From the NCBI RefSeq assembly GCF_015356865.1, contig NZ_JAAFZA010000004.1, forward strand, positions 1 through 64,000: DNA of 64,000 nucleotides, read 5' to 3'. This document shows positions 23,930 to 33,278 of the stretch, in pieces (the first letter of the stretch is position 1; the number at the start of each line of letters is the position of its first letter). Source of the DNA: Catenulispora pinisilvae (GTDB lineage Bacteria > Actinomycetota > Actinomycetes > Streptomycetales > Catenulisporaceae). The notes beneath the pieces are model-generated. The model saw only the letters and a list, made by a program, of their open reading frames with translations. It did no database searches and was not told the origin of the DNA. The position numbers were made by a program, and so were the translations under genes.

Positions 23930-25312
23930 ATGACGGCCGTCGAGTTCGAGAACGGTTTCCCGACCAGCGACAGCGCGAAAGCCGCGCAGAGTGAGGTGGC
24001 CCTGCGAAGGGCCGTCGAGGCGTACCGCTTCTTCTACCCGACGGTCTCGCTGGAGGGCATCTTCCAGGGCACCCGCGAAACCGGGGCCAAGGACAACGAA
24101 ACGGCGCTGTTGTTCATCGCCCGCCCGCGCCATGTCGGCTTCACCCTGAACTCCGACACCCCGTATTCCGGCGGCGTTCTGGACCTGCGAAAGAGCGGCC
24201 CACTAGTCATCGACATGCCCGCCGGGCCGCTGATCGGGCTGGTCGACGACCATCACCATCGGTGGATCACCGACCTGGGCCTGCCCGGACGGGACGCGGG
24301 CAAAGGCGGCAAGTACCTGATCACGCCGCCCGGATGGACGGGCGAAGTGCCCGACGGCTATCTGTGGGCCGCGTGTGACACCTGGACCGCGTTCTGTGCT
24401 TTGCGGGTCCTGCCGCTCGGCGGAGATGTGGACACTGCGAAGAAGCTGCTGGCCACGGTGCAGTTCTACCCGCTCTCCCAAGCCGACGCCCCGCCGGCGT
24501 ACACCTTCACCGACCGCAGCGACCAGCCGATCGACTGCACGTGTCTGGCCTGGGAGGACAACCTCGAGTACTGGCGCGTTCTGCACAAGGTCATCGACTC
24601 CGAGCCGGCGATCGAGGAGATGCGCCCGATGCTCGGCGCCCTCGCCGAAGTCGGCATCGAGGCCGGAAAGCCCTTCCCGACGGACCCGGCCGTCACCGAT
24701 CTGTTGACCCGCGCCGCACAGCAGGGTCGCGACGAGATGCTGGTGTCCGCGTTCGCCTCACAGCGCCCGGACCGCATGGCCTGGCCCGACCGCACCTGGG
24801 AGTGGGTCGGCCTGCGCTCCGAGAACGGCACCTTCGAACGCGTCGGTTCCTTGGACGTCGAGGCCAAGGACCGGTGGTTCGCTCAGGCGATCGTCACCTC
24901 CCCGGCGATGTTCCGCCGTGTCGAGGGCCAGGGCTCGCTGTACTGGCTCGGGCTGCGCGACGACTCGGGTGCCTACCTTGACGGCGGACGCACGTACCGC
25001 CTCACGGTCCCGCTACCGGTACCCGCCGGGCTGTTCTGGTCCGTCACCGCCTACGACGCCCGAACCCGCTCCGAGGTCGTCGCAGACCAAGGCCAAGCCG
25101 CGCTGCGCTCGCTGTTCGACGATCTGACCCCGGCCGACGCGGCGCAGGTCGACCTGTACTTCGGCCCGTCCGAGCCGGCCGAGGCCGCGGGCCGTTGGGT
25201 GCAGACAGTCCCCGGCCGCGGATGGTTCGCCTACTTCCGCATCTACGGCCCCGGCGCACCGGCCTTCGACGGAAGCTGGAAGCCGGGCGATTTCACCCCG
25301 GTCGCAAGGTAG
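23930..25312 (+). CDS. DUF1254/DUF1214-domain protein
   Basis: 460 residues from ATG 23930 with GAGGG upstream. N-terminal DUF1254 features: AVEAYRFFYPTVSLEGIF and FTLNSDTPYSGGVLDLRKSGPLVIDMPA (cut). C-terminal DUF1214 features: YRLTVPLPVPAGLFWSVTAYD and the closing YFRIYGPGAPAFDGSWKPGDF. Function of these beta-rich proteins is not established; they are common beside degradative enzymes. It is divergent from the alkyl sulfatase and shares its regulatory region. Confidence 0.85.
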   Translation: MTAVEFENGFPTSDSAKAAQSEVALRRAVEAYRFFYPTVSLEGIFQGTRETGAKDNETALLFIARPRHVGFTLNSDTPYSGGVLDLRKSGPLVIDMPAGPLIGLVDDHHHRWITDLGLPGRDAGKGGKYLITPPGWTGEVPDGYLWAACDTWTAFCALRVLPLGGDVDTAKKLLATVQFYPLSQADAPPAYTFTDRSDQPIDCTCLAWEDNLEYWRVLHKVIDSEPAIEEMRPMLGALAEVGIEAGKPFPTDPAVTDLLTRAAQQGRDEMLVSAFASQRPDRMAWPDRTWEWVGLRSENGTFERVGSLDVEAKDRWFAQAIVTSPAMFRRVEGQGSLYWLGLRDDSGAYLDGGRTYRLTVPLPVPAGLFWSVTAYDARTRSEVVADQGQAALRSLFDDLTPADAAQVDLYFGPSEPAEAAGRWVQTVPGRGWFAYFRIYGPGAPAFDGSWKPGDFTPVAR

Positions 25313-25318
25313 GTCGCC

Positions 25319-25356
25319 AGGTGAGTAGCCGGGTGAGTAGCCGGGTGAGTAGCCAG
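25319..25356. repeat. 12-bp tandem repeat after the DUF1254 gene
   Basis: GGTGAGTAGCC-type units (GTGAGTAGCCGG) occur three times in tandem with a partial fourth, immediately after the stop codon. No hairpin. Probably slippage-derived. Confidence 0.6.
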
Positions 25357-25556
25357 TGAAGATGGACTGGCCTGCGAGAGGAGGGTTTGCTGCCGCCGGA
25401 GGTGCCGGTGCCCTCGACGGACCTGGCGAGCGCGTGGATTACAACAACTCGACTACCAGGCCTAGGGACTTCCTCCGAAGTCACGCCATACCCCGCCCCA
25501 GGAGTTAGGTTACTAAGGACCCTGCACCACGGTGTCCTTCCGGAGGGCGGAACTCG

Positions 25557-27374
25557 ATGCGGACGCGGACAGGGCAACCGCCCCAAGCGTTTCACCCCGC
25601 CCGGATCGGGCCCTATGAGGTAGTGCGCCGGCTCGGCGCCGGCGCGATGGGTGAGGTGTTCCTCGCGCGCTCAGCCTCCTCGCGGCTGGTCGCGGTCAAG
25701 ACCATCCGGGCCGGGCTGGCCGAGCATCCCGGGTACCGGCGCCGGTTCGCGCACGAGGTGGACGCCGCCAAGCGGGTCAGCGGGGCCTTCACCGCCGCGG
25801 TGGTGGGCGCCGATCCGCACGCCGATCTGCCGTGGCTGGCCACCGTGTACGTGCCGGCGCCGTCGCTGGAGGAACTGGTCACGGCGTGCGGGCCGCTGGC
25901 GGTCTCGGCGGTGCGCTGGCTGGCCGCCGGGTGCGCCGAGGCCCTGGAGTGCGTGCACCGGGCCGGGCTGGTCCACCGGGACTTCAAGCCGGCCAACGTG
26001 CTGGTCACCGCCGACGGTCCGCGGGTCATCGACTTCGGGCTGGCCCGCAGCGACGGACTCCCGCAGGGCACCGCCGTCGGGATGGTGATGGGGACGCCGC
26101 TGTACATGGCCCCCGAGCAGGCGATGGGGGATCGGGACGTCGGGCCGGCCGCCGACGTGTTCGCACTCGGCGCGACGCTGTACCACGCAGCCACCGGCGC
26201 CGCCCTGTATCAGGAGGAGAAGGCGGTCGGCGTCCTGCTGCACAAGATGCGGCAGCCGCCGGACCTCACCCCGCTGCCCAGCGAGCTGCGCGGCCTGGTG
26301 GCCGGGTGTCTCGCCCTGGAGCCCGGGGACCGGCCGACGCCCGCCTCGCTGCTGGCCGCGCTGGCGCCGCATCTGGCCACGGCCGACGCGGCGCGGCCGC
26401 TGCCCGAAGCCGTCCTGGCCTACGTCGAGGACTACCGCGGCACGCAGATGGAGCTGGCGCGCTCGCGGCGTCCGCTGCCGCAGGCGGCCACGGCCCTCAT
26501 CTGGGAGCCGACCCATGTGGCGGAGCCTTTCGACAGCTTCGGCGATGGCGACGGTAGTGGTGATGGCAACGGCGGTGGCGACAGCGGTGGCGGGACCGGG
26601 ACCGTGGACGAGGACGTGCGGTCCCGACATCCGTCGCTGCCTCCGGGAGTGGAGCCGGTGGACCTCGTGCCCTCGGGCTGGGTGCCGGCGGACCACGCGC
26701 CGACGAACCGGCGGCGCGCGCGTACCGGATGGTGGAGCCGGGACGGCTTCGGGCGACGCTCGCCGGTGGGACCGACCGTGGTCGCCGTCAGTGTCCTGCT
26801 CGCCCTCGGTGTCGCGGCGATCGGTGGTCTGCTGCTCATCGGCTCGCTGAGGACCGGAAACGGGGGCTCCACGGGACCGGCGGCCGGCGCCGCGCCCGGC
26901 CCTGCGTCGTCGGCGGCATCGGCATCGGCATCGGCGACGACGGCCGCGACCCGACCCACGGGATCGCCACCCGGCACGCCGCCCCCGACTAACTCCCCGC
27001 CGCCGCAGACCCGGCCCGCCGGCCCGCCGCTGGGCGGTCCGCCGCCGCAGGGCCCGCCGATCAGCCCGCCACCCGGCGCCGTCACCGAGATCGACGGCAC
27101 CCGACTCGGGGTACGCCCGCCGTTCGGCGACCCGCGGACCACCTACATCCTCAACGGCGTCGGCTGGCCGGCCGGGCAGACCGTCACCGTCACCTTCCTC
27201 AACGGCGCCGCACCGCCGGTCAAGACAGTCGTCGACGGCAGCGGGACGTTCAGCGTCGCGCTCGATCAGGGGGCTGGTTCGGTCCTGCTGCCGGACGGGC
27301 GCTACCACGTGCGGGCCTCCTCGGGCGCCCGGTCGCTATCGGTGTCGTTCGTGGTCGGGCCGCCGCTGAACTAG
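25557..27374 (+). CDS. Pkn-type serine/threonine protein kinase, membrane anchored
   Basis: 605 residues. Kinase domain about 18-275: glycine loop LGAGAMGEVFLA, VAVK lysine, catalytic HRDFKPANV, DFGLA (as IDFGLARSD), and MGTPLYMAPEQ. A Gly/Asp-rich linker follows, then one membrane helix near 403-428 (VVAVSVLLALGVAAIGGLLLI), then a Pro-rich extracellular stretch and a small beta domain (about 510-605; TYILNGVGWPAGQTVTVTF). All kinase motifs look intact. The extracellular domain could be a sensor. No phosphatase or substrate gene is adjacent, so targets are unknown. Confidence 0.9.
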   Translation: MRTRTGQPPQAFHPARIGPYEVVRRLGAGAMGEVFLARSASSRLVAVKTIRAGLAEHPGYRRRFAHEVDAAKRVSGAFTAAVVGADPHADLPWLATVYVPAPSLEELVTACGPLAVSAVRWLAAGCAEALECVHRAGLVHRDFKPANVLVTADGPRVIDFGLARSDGLPQGTAVGMVMGTPLYMAPEQAMGDRDVGPAADVFALGATLYHAATGAALYQEEKAVGVLLHKMRQPPDLTPLPSELRGLVAGCLALEPGDRPTPASLLAALAPHLATADAARPLPEAVLAYVEDYRGTQMELARSRRPLPQAATALIWEPTHVAEPFDSFGDGDGSGDGNGGGDSGGGTGTVDEDVRSRHPSLPPGVEPVDLVPSGWVPADHAPTNRRRARTGWWSRDGFGRRSPVGPTVVAVSVLLALGVAAIGGLLLIGSLRTGNGGSTGPAAGAAPGPASSAASASASATTAATRPTGSPPGTPPPTNSPPPQTRPAGPPLGGPPPQGPPISPPPGAVTEIDGTRLGVRPPFGDPRTTYILNGVGWPAGQTVTVTFLNGAAPPVKTVVDGSGTFSVALDQGAGSVLLPDGRYHVRASSGARSLSVSFVVGPPLN

Positions 27375-27405
27375 GGGCGTTACCCCGTCCCGTAGTCTGC
27401 GTCGC

Positions 27406-27726
27406 ATGCAGCGCGTCTGTTTCCTGTTGAAGGTGAAAGCCGAACTCGCGGCGGAGTACCGCGCACGGCACGAGACGGTGTGGCCGGAGATGCTGGCGGC
27501 GCTGAGCGAGTCCGGCTGGCGGAACTACTCGCTGTTCCTCCGACCGGACGGCCTGCTGGTCGGCTACCTGGAGACCGACGACTTCGCCGAAGCGCTCGCG
27601 GCGATGGCGCAGACCGACGTCAACGCCAGATGGCAGGCTGAGATGGCGCACTACTTCGAAGGACTGGACGGCGGTGCGGCGGACGCGGCGATGGTTCCGC
27701 TGACCGAGGTCTTTCATCTGGCCTGA
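27406..27726 (+). CDS. rhaM: L-rhamnose mutarotase
   Basis: 106 residues, full length for the family. The sequence MQRVCFLLKVKAELAAEYR, RHETVWPEML, and the closing EVFHL pattern fit RhaM/YiiL: the His of the H-x-x-V-W-P segment and the late tyrosine and tryptophan (LDVNARWQAEM as TDVNARWQAEM) are the usual active-site region. Reaction: interconversion of alpha and beta anomers of L-rhamnose (or a related sugar). No rhamnose catabolic genes are adjacent, so it stands alone between kinase and AfsR-like gene. Confidence 0.85.
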   Translation: MQRVCFLLKVKAELAAEYRARHETVWPEMLAALSESGWRNYSLFLRPDGLLVGYLETDDFAEALAAMAQTDVNARWQAEMAHYFEGLDGGAADAAMVPLTEVFHLA

Positions 27727-27882
27727 GCGCCCGCCGCAGGAAACCCTTCGCGCTCGGACCACGTGAGCATGGTTACTTCCGCCTGTTCAGAGATCGGTCC
27801 GGACGGCGCCTACGGGGCGCTGAGCTTCAGCGGCTAACGTCGGCGTAACGTGCAGTCGTTCGAGGCCGGGAGTGGCGGAGCT

Positions 27883-30855
27883 GTGAGATTCGGACTGCTT
27901 GGGCCTCTGACCGTGGTCACGGACGAAGGGCTGTCGGTCGCGATTCGAGGCAGGATCAGGCGCGCCGTGCTGACCTCCCTGCTGCTGGAGCCCAACCAAG
28001 TGGTGAGCGTGGATCGGCTGTGCGGCGCGGTGTGGGGTGACGCGGTGCCGTCGGCCGCCATGGCATCGCTCCACAATCACGTCATGCACGTACGAAGGCA
28101 GCTCGGATCCCAGGCGGGCGCTCGGATCCGTACTCAGTCGCCGGGCTACCTGGTGGAGGTCCGGCACGCGGAGCTGGACGTCGAAGTCTTCGAGAGCCTG
28201 TGCGCCAAGGGGCATCAGGCCGCGCTGGCCCAGGACTGGGCCCAGGCTTCCGTCTTGTTCCGGGAGGCGCTGGTCTTGTGGCGCGGCGAGCCCTGCCCCG
28301 ATCTGGCGGAGGCGGGGACGGTGGCGTCGCACATTCACGGATTGTCCGAGATCCGGTTGGCTGCGCTCGTGGCGCGGGTAGACGCCGACCTGCGCCTGGG
28401 ACGACACGGAGAACTCGTCGCCGAACTCCGGATGCTGATCAACGAGCACCCGCTGCGGGAGATGCTGCACGAGCTGCTGATGCTCGCCCTCTACCAGGCG
28501 GGGCGCCGGGTCGAGGCGATGGACGCCTTCCTCCAGCTGCGCAAGACGCTGGTCGACGAGCTCGGCGTGGAGCCGTCCGCGCGGACGCGGGACCTGCATC
28601 GGCGCATGCTGGACGCGGACCCGACGCTCGACATCCGGTACGCCTCAGCGAGCAAGCCGGCGACAAAGAACGCATCGAACGCATCGACGATCACCAATGA
28701 TGACAACGAAACCGACGACACCAACACCGCCACCGATGCCGCCCAGGACCAGCAGCCAGCCACCGCCTCAACCCTCCCAACCTCCAGCATCCACTTCAGC
28801 GGACGAGCGACAGAACTCCGCGCGATATGCGACCACCTGGCAGCCGCCGAGCACGAAGCCCACACCGTCCCGATGCTCGTGCTCTCCGGCCTGGGCGGAA
28901 TCGGCAAGAGCGCACTTGCGGTCCGCGCCGCGCACACCCTGTCGGCCGACTACCCGGACGGCCAGCTCTACATCAGCCTGCACGGCACCAGCAGCGTGCC
29001 GCGGACCGCCACCGAGGTGCTCGGCAACCTGCTGCGCGACCTCGGAGTGCCGAACTCCGACCTCCCGTCCGACGAGGAAGGACGCGCCGCCCGCTTCCGC
29101 TCCCTGACCTCCGGTCGCAGGCTGCTGATAGTCCTGGACGATGCCCGGGACGCGGCCCAGGCCCGCCCGCTGCTGCCCGGCAGCGGCTCCTGCGCCGTCC
29201 TGGTCACCAGCCGACGGCGCCTGCCCGGGCTGGTCGACGCGATCCCCATGCACCTGGACGCGCTGGCGCCGGCCGAAGCCCTCGAAGTGTTCACCGGCAT
29301 CGTCGGGACGAAGCGGGTGGACGCCGAACCCGAGGCCACCGCTCAAGTATTGGGCTACTGCGGCGGTCTGCCGCTGGCGCTGCGGATCGCCGCGGCCCGG
29401 CTGGCGTCCCGGCCGGCCTGGACCGTGGCGATGCTCGCGACCCGGCTGGACGGCGAGCACCGCCGGCTGGACGAGCTGCGGGTCGAGGACCTGGCGGTGC
29501 GGGCCAGCTTCCAGATGAGCTTCTCGAACCTGCCGGGGCAGCCGGCGCCGGGCGGGCTCACGTGTGCGGTGGCGTTCCGCCTGCTCGGCCTGCTGCCCGG
29601 CTACGAATTCGGCGTCCACGTCGCCGCGGTGCTCTTCGACCAGACCCTGGAGCAGGCCGAGGACCTGTTGGCCACGCTGACCGACACCAGCCTGGTCGAG
29701 ACGACGGTCCCCGGCCGCTACCGGCTTCACGACCTCCTACGTGTGTTCGCAGTGGAGTTGTCGAGCGCGGAGCTGACCGAGGACGAGCGTGACCGCACCT
29801 CGCGCCGCCTCCTCTCCTGGTACGCCGACGCGCTGCTGGCCGCCGTCCGCCTGATCGGCCGGAGCAAGCGGATGCCGCCCGGCGCCGAGCAGGCGATGGG
29901 CGAGCCGCACTGGCAGCTCCCGGAGTTCGCCGCCCACCGGGACGCGCTCGCCTGGTGCCAGGCGGAGGAGGACCACCTGATCTGGGCGCTGCGCACGGCC
30001 TCAGCCCGGAAGTGGCACGACATCGTGGTGCGTATCGCAAGCCTGATGTGGTTCTACTACATCGTCGCTGGAAGCCATGCGCCGTTCGCGACGACCCAAC
30101 GGCTGGGAGCCGACAGCGCGCTGGCCCTCGGCGACGAACCCGCCTACGCCTGGCTGCTCACCGGGCTGGGCAGCGCGCTGAAGCAGGCCGGTGACTACGA
30201 AGAGGCGATCGACTGCTTCCGCAGTGCCCTGAGGATCAGGCAGCGGCTCGGCGACGAGCGGGGCCTGGTGAACATCCAGAACAACATCGCCAGCGCGCGC
30301 TACCTGCAAGGCCGCTACGACGAGGCGCTGGAGTGGTTCGGCCAGGCCGAGGCGGCCGTCACCGCGATCGGCGACCTGGCGGCGCTCAGCATCATCCTCA
30401 ACAACGCCGCCGAGACCTGCAACGACATGGGCGACCTGCCGGAGGCCGTGGCCAAGTACGAGCGCTCGATCGAGCTGGCCGTGGCGACCCGGAACCTGCA
30501 TCAGGTGGGCATGGCCAGGACCGGGTTCGGCGAGACGCTGCGCCGGATGGGCCGGCTCACCGACTCGCTGGAACAGCACCGGCTGGCGCTGGCCATCCAG
30601 GACGAACTCGGCAGCGATCACCGCCAGCTGCTGACCGCCCTGGACCGGCTCGGTGCCACGTTCGCGGACCTCGGGCGGGTCCAGGACGCCCGGCATTCGT
30701 GGCAGGAGGCGCTGGCCCTCGCTGAGCGGACCACAGACCTGCGGGCCGCCGAGATCCGGGACCGGCTTGAGGAAGTAGCCAAGGCTGATCGAAGTCAGGC
30801 TGATCCAAATCAGGCTGGTCCAAGTCAGGCTGGTCCAAGTCAGGCTTCTTCATAG
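27883..30855 (+). CDS. AfsR/SARP-family regulator with NB-ARC and TPR domains
   Basis: 990 residues from the GTG at 27883 (MRFGLLGPLTVV, the normal SARP opening); a GTG at 27850 would add 11 residues. Order: OmpR-type winged helix (about 1-90), BTAD (about 95-245, ending VDELGVEPSARTRDLHRRML), low-complexity Asn/Thr linker, NB-ARC ATPase with P-loop LSGLGGIGKSALAV near 333 and the LLIVLDDARDAAQ Walker B, then TPR repeats (DYEEAIDCFRSALRIRQRLGD and similar). Family role: pathway activator or pleiotropic regulator of secondary metabolism. It ends in a slippage-type tail (QAGPSQAGPSQ). It is convergent with, and 1 base away from, the RiPP-like operon, which it could plausibly regulate. Confidence 0.88.
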   Translation: MRFGLLGPLTVVTDEGLSVAIRGRIRRAVLTSLLLEPNQVVSVDRLCGAVWGDAVPSAAMASLHNHVMHVRRQLGSQAGARIRTQSPGYLVEVRHAELDVEVFESLCAKGHQAALAQDWAQASVLFREALVLWRGEPCPDLAEAGTVASHIHGLSEIRLAALVARVDADLRLGRHGELVAELRMLINEHPLREMLHELLMLALYQAGRRVEAMDAFLQLRKTLVDELGVEPSARTRDLHRRMLDADPTLDIRYASASKPATKNASNASTITNDDNETDDTNTATDAAQDQQPATASTLPTSSIHFSGRATELRAICDHLAAAEHEAHTVPMLVLSGLGGIGKSALAVRAAHTLSADYPDGQLYISLHGTSSVPRTATEVLGNLLRDLGVPNSDLPSDEEGRAARFRSLTSGRRLLIVLDDARDAAQARPLLPGSGSCAVLVTSRRRLPGLVDAIPMHLDALAPAEALEVFTGIVGTKRVDAEPEATAQVLGYCGGLPLALRIAAARLASRPAWTVAMLATRLDGEHRRLDELRVEDLAVRASFQMSFSNLPGQPAPGGLTCAVAFRLLGLLPGYEFGVHVAAVLFDQTLEQAEDLLATLTDTSLVETTVPGRYRLHDLLRVFAVELSSAELTEDERDRTSRRLLSWYADALLAAVRLIGRSKRMPPGAEQAMGEPHWQLPEFAAHRDALAWCQAEEDHLIWALRTASARKWHDIVVRIASLMWFYYIVAGSHAPFATTQRLGADSALALGDEPAYAWLLTGLGSALKQAGDYEEAIDCFRSALRIRQRLGDERGLVNIQNNIASARYLQGRYDEALEWFGQAEAAVTAIGDLAALSIILNNAAETCNDMGDLPEAVAKYERSIELAVATRNLHQVGMARTGFGETLRRMGRLTDSLEQHRLALAIQDELGSDHRQLLTALDRLGATFADLGRVQDARHSWQEALALAERTTDLRAAEIRDRLEEVAKADRSQADPNQAGPSQAGPSQASS
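30792..30845 (+). repeat. 15-bp tandem repeat at the 3' end of the AfsR-like gene
   Basis: The unit CAGGCTGGTCCAAGT occurs in two exact copies and one variant (CAGGCTGATCCAAAT), with a trailing CAGGC. It encodes the QAGPS repeats at the protein C-terminus. Confidence 0.8.
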
Positions 30856-30856
30856 G

Positions 30857-32131
30857 TCACGCGGTCCGCGAACCCGTCCGTTCCCGAACCGCGAGCAATG
30901 GGGCAACGAAATAGGGCACGAGGACGACCACCGCGCAGACGATCGGTTCCCAGAAACCGAAGGTGCCAGGCGAGTGATCCGCCAACGCTGTCCGCAGCCA
31001 GCTGCCGACGTGCCAAACGCCGGGGATGACGATCACGACGAGGCAGGCGGCGGACAGGACCGCGCCGGCCAGGAGCAGCCAGCTGTACCAACGAGCCACC
31101 CGCACGTCGGCCCGACCGGCCCGGTCCAGTTCGGCCCGTTGCCCGGCGTTGAGCCGGCCGAACCTGGCGCGCAGCGTCAGCCGGGCCACCCGGCTCAGGT
31201 CCAGGCAGTCGAAACCGAGCACCAGCACGCCGTACAGGTCCGAGCGCAGGAAGATGACCAGCTGCATCGACATCGCCAGCACCTGCATGTCCGCCTGCCC
31301 GGCCAGGAAGCCGAGCAGCGTGGCCGGGGCGTGCCAGTGGTGGTGCAGCGCGGTCCAGCGCAGCGCGAGGTTGACCGCGAGGATCGTGGAGTCGAAGGCC
31401 AATCCGGCGAGCAGCGGCCCGAACCTGGCCCGTCGCGACACGGTTCGCAGGGCACTGAGATCGGTTTGCAGGACCAGGATGTAGCCGCGGCGGCCGACCG
31501 CGATCCCGGCCGGCACTCCGGCTCGGCGACCGGCGATCCAGTGCGCGCCTTCGTGCCCGAAGGCCAGCACGATCTGCGTCGCCGTGAGCAGGGCCAGGCT
31601 GAGCAGCGGGTCGTGGAGGAAGTACAGGGCGGCGCCGGAGGGCCGCAGGGCCCGGTCGAAGACGAGCGCGAGGAGGTCGGCGAGGAACACCAGCGCGTAG
31701 CAGGCCCACATCGGGCGGCTGAATGCCGGGCCGAGCAACCGGACCGCTGCCGTGCCCCACCGTCCTCCGGTGCGGTCCGAGGCGGCGGCCGCGGCGGTCT
31801 TGACGTCGCCGATCTTCGCCACGAAGCCGAGCCCGATCAACGCTTCGGCGAAGTCCGCCACGTCGATCTCGGTGCCGGTGGTGGCCAGTACGTGCGCGGC
31901 GGTCTCCTCGATGGTGCGGCCCTCCCCCAGGGCCTCGATCACCGATCCGGCGACGGCCGGCAGGACGACGAACTCGCCCTGCGCCGGATCGCCCACCATG
32001 ATCTCGTCATCGGTCCCGTGCGGCTGGATGCTCAGGGGGCGCAGGACCAGGCGAGTGTCGCCGGTGAGCGCAGGCGCCTCGGCCGCCTGAGCCGCCTCGG
32101 CTTCCTCAGCCGCCTCGGACACGGAGGGCAT
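30857..32131 (-). CDS. Membrane M50-type peptidase with PqqD-like domain (RiPP maturation)
   Basis: 424 residues from ATG 32131, one base after the ThiF stop; upstream in-frame GTG/ATG codons would overlap ThiF. Residues about 27-110 resemble a PqqD/RRE fold (GEFVVLPAVAGSVIEALGEG ... IDVADFAEALIGLGFV). Several membrane helices follow, with the zinc motif HEGAH at 193-197 (FGHEGAHWIAGRRAG) and a later GFDCLDLSRVARL segment that may give the third ligand. C-terminal helices end at VPYFVAPLLAV. Family knowledge: M50-like putative peptide zinc metalloproteases (as in YydH-type clusters) occur with peptide-modifying enzymes and are thought to cleave or help export the product. It is the last gene of the operon. 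Confidence 0.8.
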   Translation of the reverse strand: MPSVSEAAEEAEAAQAAEAPALTGDTRLVLRPLSIQPHGTDDEIMVGDPAQGEFVVLPAVAGSVIEALGEGRTIEETAAHVLATTGTEIDVADFAEALIGLGFVAKIGDVKTAAAAASDRTGGRWGTAAVRLLGPAFSRPMWACYALVFLADLLALVFDRALRPSGAALYFLHDPLLSLALLTATQIVLAFGHEGAHWIAGRRAGVPAGIAVGRRGYILVLQTDLSALRTVSRRARFGPLLAGLAFDSTILAVNLALRWTALHHHWHAPATLLGFLAGQADMQVLAMSMQLVIFLRSDLYGVLVLGFDCLDLSRVARLTLRARFGRLNAGQRAELDRAGRADVRVARWYSWLLLAGAVLSAACLVVIVIPGVWHVGSWLRTALADHSPGTFGFWEPIVCAVVVLVPYFVAPLLAVRERTGSRTA

Positions 32132-32132
32132 C

Positions 32133-33236
32133 TCAGCCCTCTTCCACAGCGGACCGCGCGGGAGCCGTCGCGCAGACCGGGCAGTCGGCGACCCGCTCCC
32201 ACTCGCGCTCACTCGCCTGTCCCGTCGCCAGATCCACGATGTGGTAGCGGCCCGCGGACACCGGCTCGGCGAACCGCGTGAGATAGCGAACGATCTCCAA
32301 CGAAATCAGCCCCATGAGTTGGAGCACCACCGGCCCGGTCGAGCGGTTCGCGGACGGCAGGTCCGCCTCGAACCGGTTCACCAGACCGGCCAACTCCCCC
32401 GCCTTCGCCGCCTTCTCCGACGACTGGCAGCGCCAGCAAGCCGAACGGCCCGGATCCACCGACCAGTACGCGAGCTGACTGCCCTGGCCGCCGCCGGAGA
32501 CGTAGGGGATCCCCGCCGCCACGCAGGCGTCGTTGACCCAGTCCGCGGCCGCGACCGGCTGATCGATCCCGGCGAGCACCAGATCGGCGCCCGCGATCAG
32601 CGCCGGTACGTCCTCGGGGCCGCTGACGCGCTGGAAGACCGTCTCGACCGCGATCTCCTGGTTGAACGCGCGCACCCACTCGGCGGCCCGCTCCACCTTG
32701 GGCCGGCCGATGTCCTCGGCGCGATAAGTGAACTGGCGCACCAGATTCTTCGACTCGACCAGATCGAAGTCGACGAGCCGCAACCGGCCGACGCCGAGGC
32801 CGCACAACGCCTGGAGCGCGGCGGACGCACCGCCCACCCCGAGCAGCACCACGTGCGCGTCCAGGAGCTTGCGCTGGAAGTCGGCGGGACGCTGCGCGAG
32901 CGAGGCGTGGGTGGCGAAGAACTCGAGGTTGCCGGAGTAGCGCTCACGCTGCCACTCGGTGAGGCCGTCGGGCGAGGCGTCGACGAGCAGCCCCAACTCG
33001 TCGAAGACTTCGAGCGCCTTCTCGACGTCCGACGCGTCGAGCTCCCAGGGCCCGGCGGCGGCGAGCGCCGTCGCCAGCTCCGCGACCGGTCGGCCGCCCT
33101 CGGCCAGAAGCTCAACGAGCCGCTCCAACTGGCCGGCCTCGTCGCCGAGCACGATCTCCTGGACCGGGTCCTCCACGAGGATCCGCAGATCGGCGCCCGC
33201 GCGCTCCCACAGAGCGTGTTTCAGCTTCGGGATCAT
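32133..33236 (-). CDS. ThiF/MccB-type adenylating enzyme with N-terminal RRE-like domain
   Basis: 367 residues from ATG 33236 with AAGGAG upstream. Residues 15-90 form a PqqD/RRE-like region (LVEDPVQEIVLGDEAGQ ... VEKALEVFDELGLLVDA). The E1-like domain has the nucleotide loop GVGGAS (133-138), VDFDLVESKNLVRQ (Asp155/157 and Arg167), and a zinc site from C267-x-x-C270 and C352-x-x-C355. Family knowledge: MccB and related E1-like enzymes use ATP to adenylate the C-terminal carboxylate of a peptide. There is no YcaO partner in the window, so an azoline-type pathway is not indicated. It lies between the small peptide gene and the peptidase, all co-directional. Confidence 0.85.
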   Translation of the reverse strand: MIPKLKHALWERAGADLRILVEDPVQEIVLGDEAGQLERLVELLAEGGRPVAELATALAAAGPWELDASDVEKALEVFDELGLLVDASPDGLTEWQRERYSGNLEFFATHASLAQRPADFQRKLLDAHVVLLGVGGASAALQALCGLGVGRLRLVDFDLVESKNLVRQFTYRAEDIGRPKVERAAEWVRAFNQEIAVETVFQRVSGPEDVPALIAGADLVLAGIDQPVAAADWVNDACVAAGIPYVSGGGQGSQLAYWSVDPGRSACWRCQSSEKAAKAGELAGLVNRFEADLPSANRSTGPVVLQLMGLISLEIVRYLTRFAEPVSAGRYHIVDLATGQASEREWERVADCPVCATAPARSAVEEG

Positions 33237-33278
33237 CGGCCCTGCTCTCCTTGCGTGGTCCGGCCGGCGGCGCGCGAC

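Noticed and set aside
25319-25356. CRISPR-like short repeats
   Set aside because: The 12-bp units are directly tandem with no spacers. No cas genes are in the window. The same reasoning excludes the repeats at 18826, 23760, 30792 and 51351.
30857-33236. Azoline (TOMM) cluster
   Set aside because: The ThiF enzyme has an RRE-like domain as in TOMM proteins, but no YcaO or flavin dehydrogenase gene is present and the short peptide has no Cys or Ser and one Thr, so azoles are unlikely.
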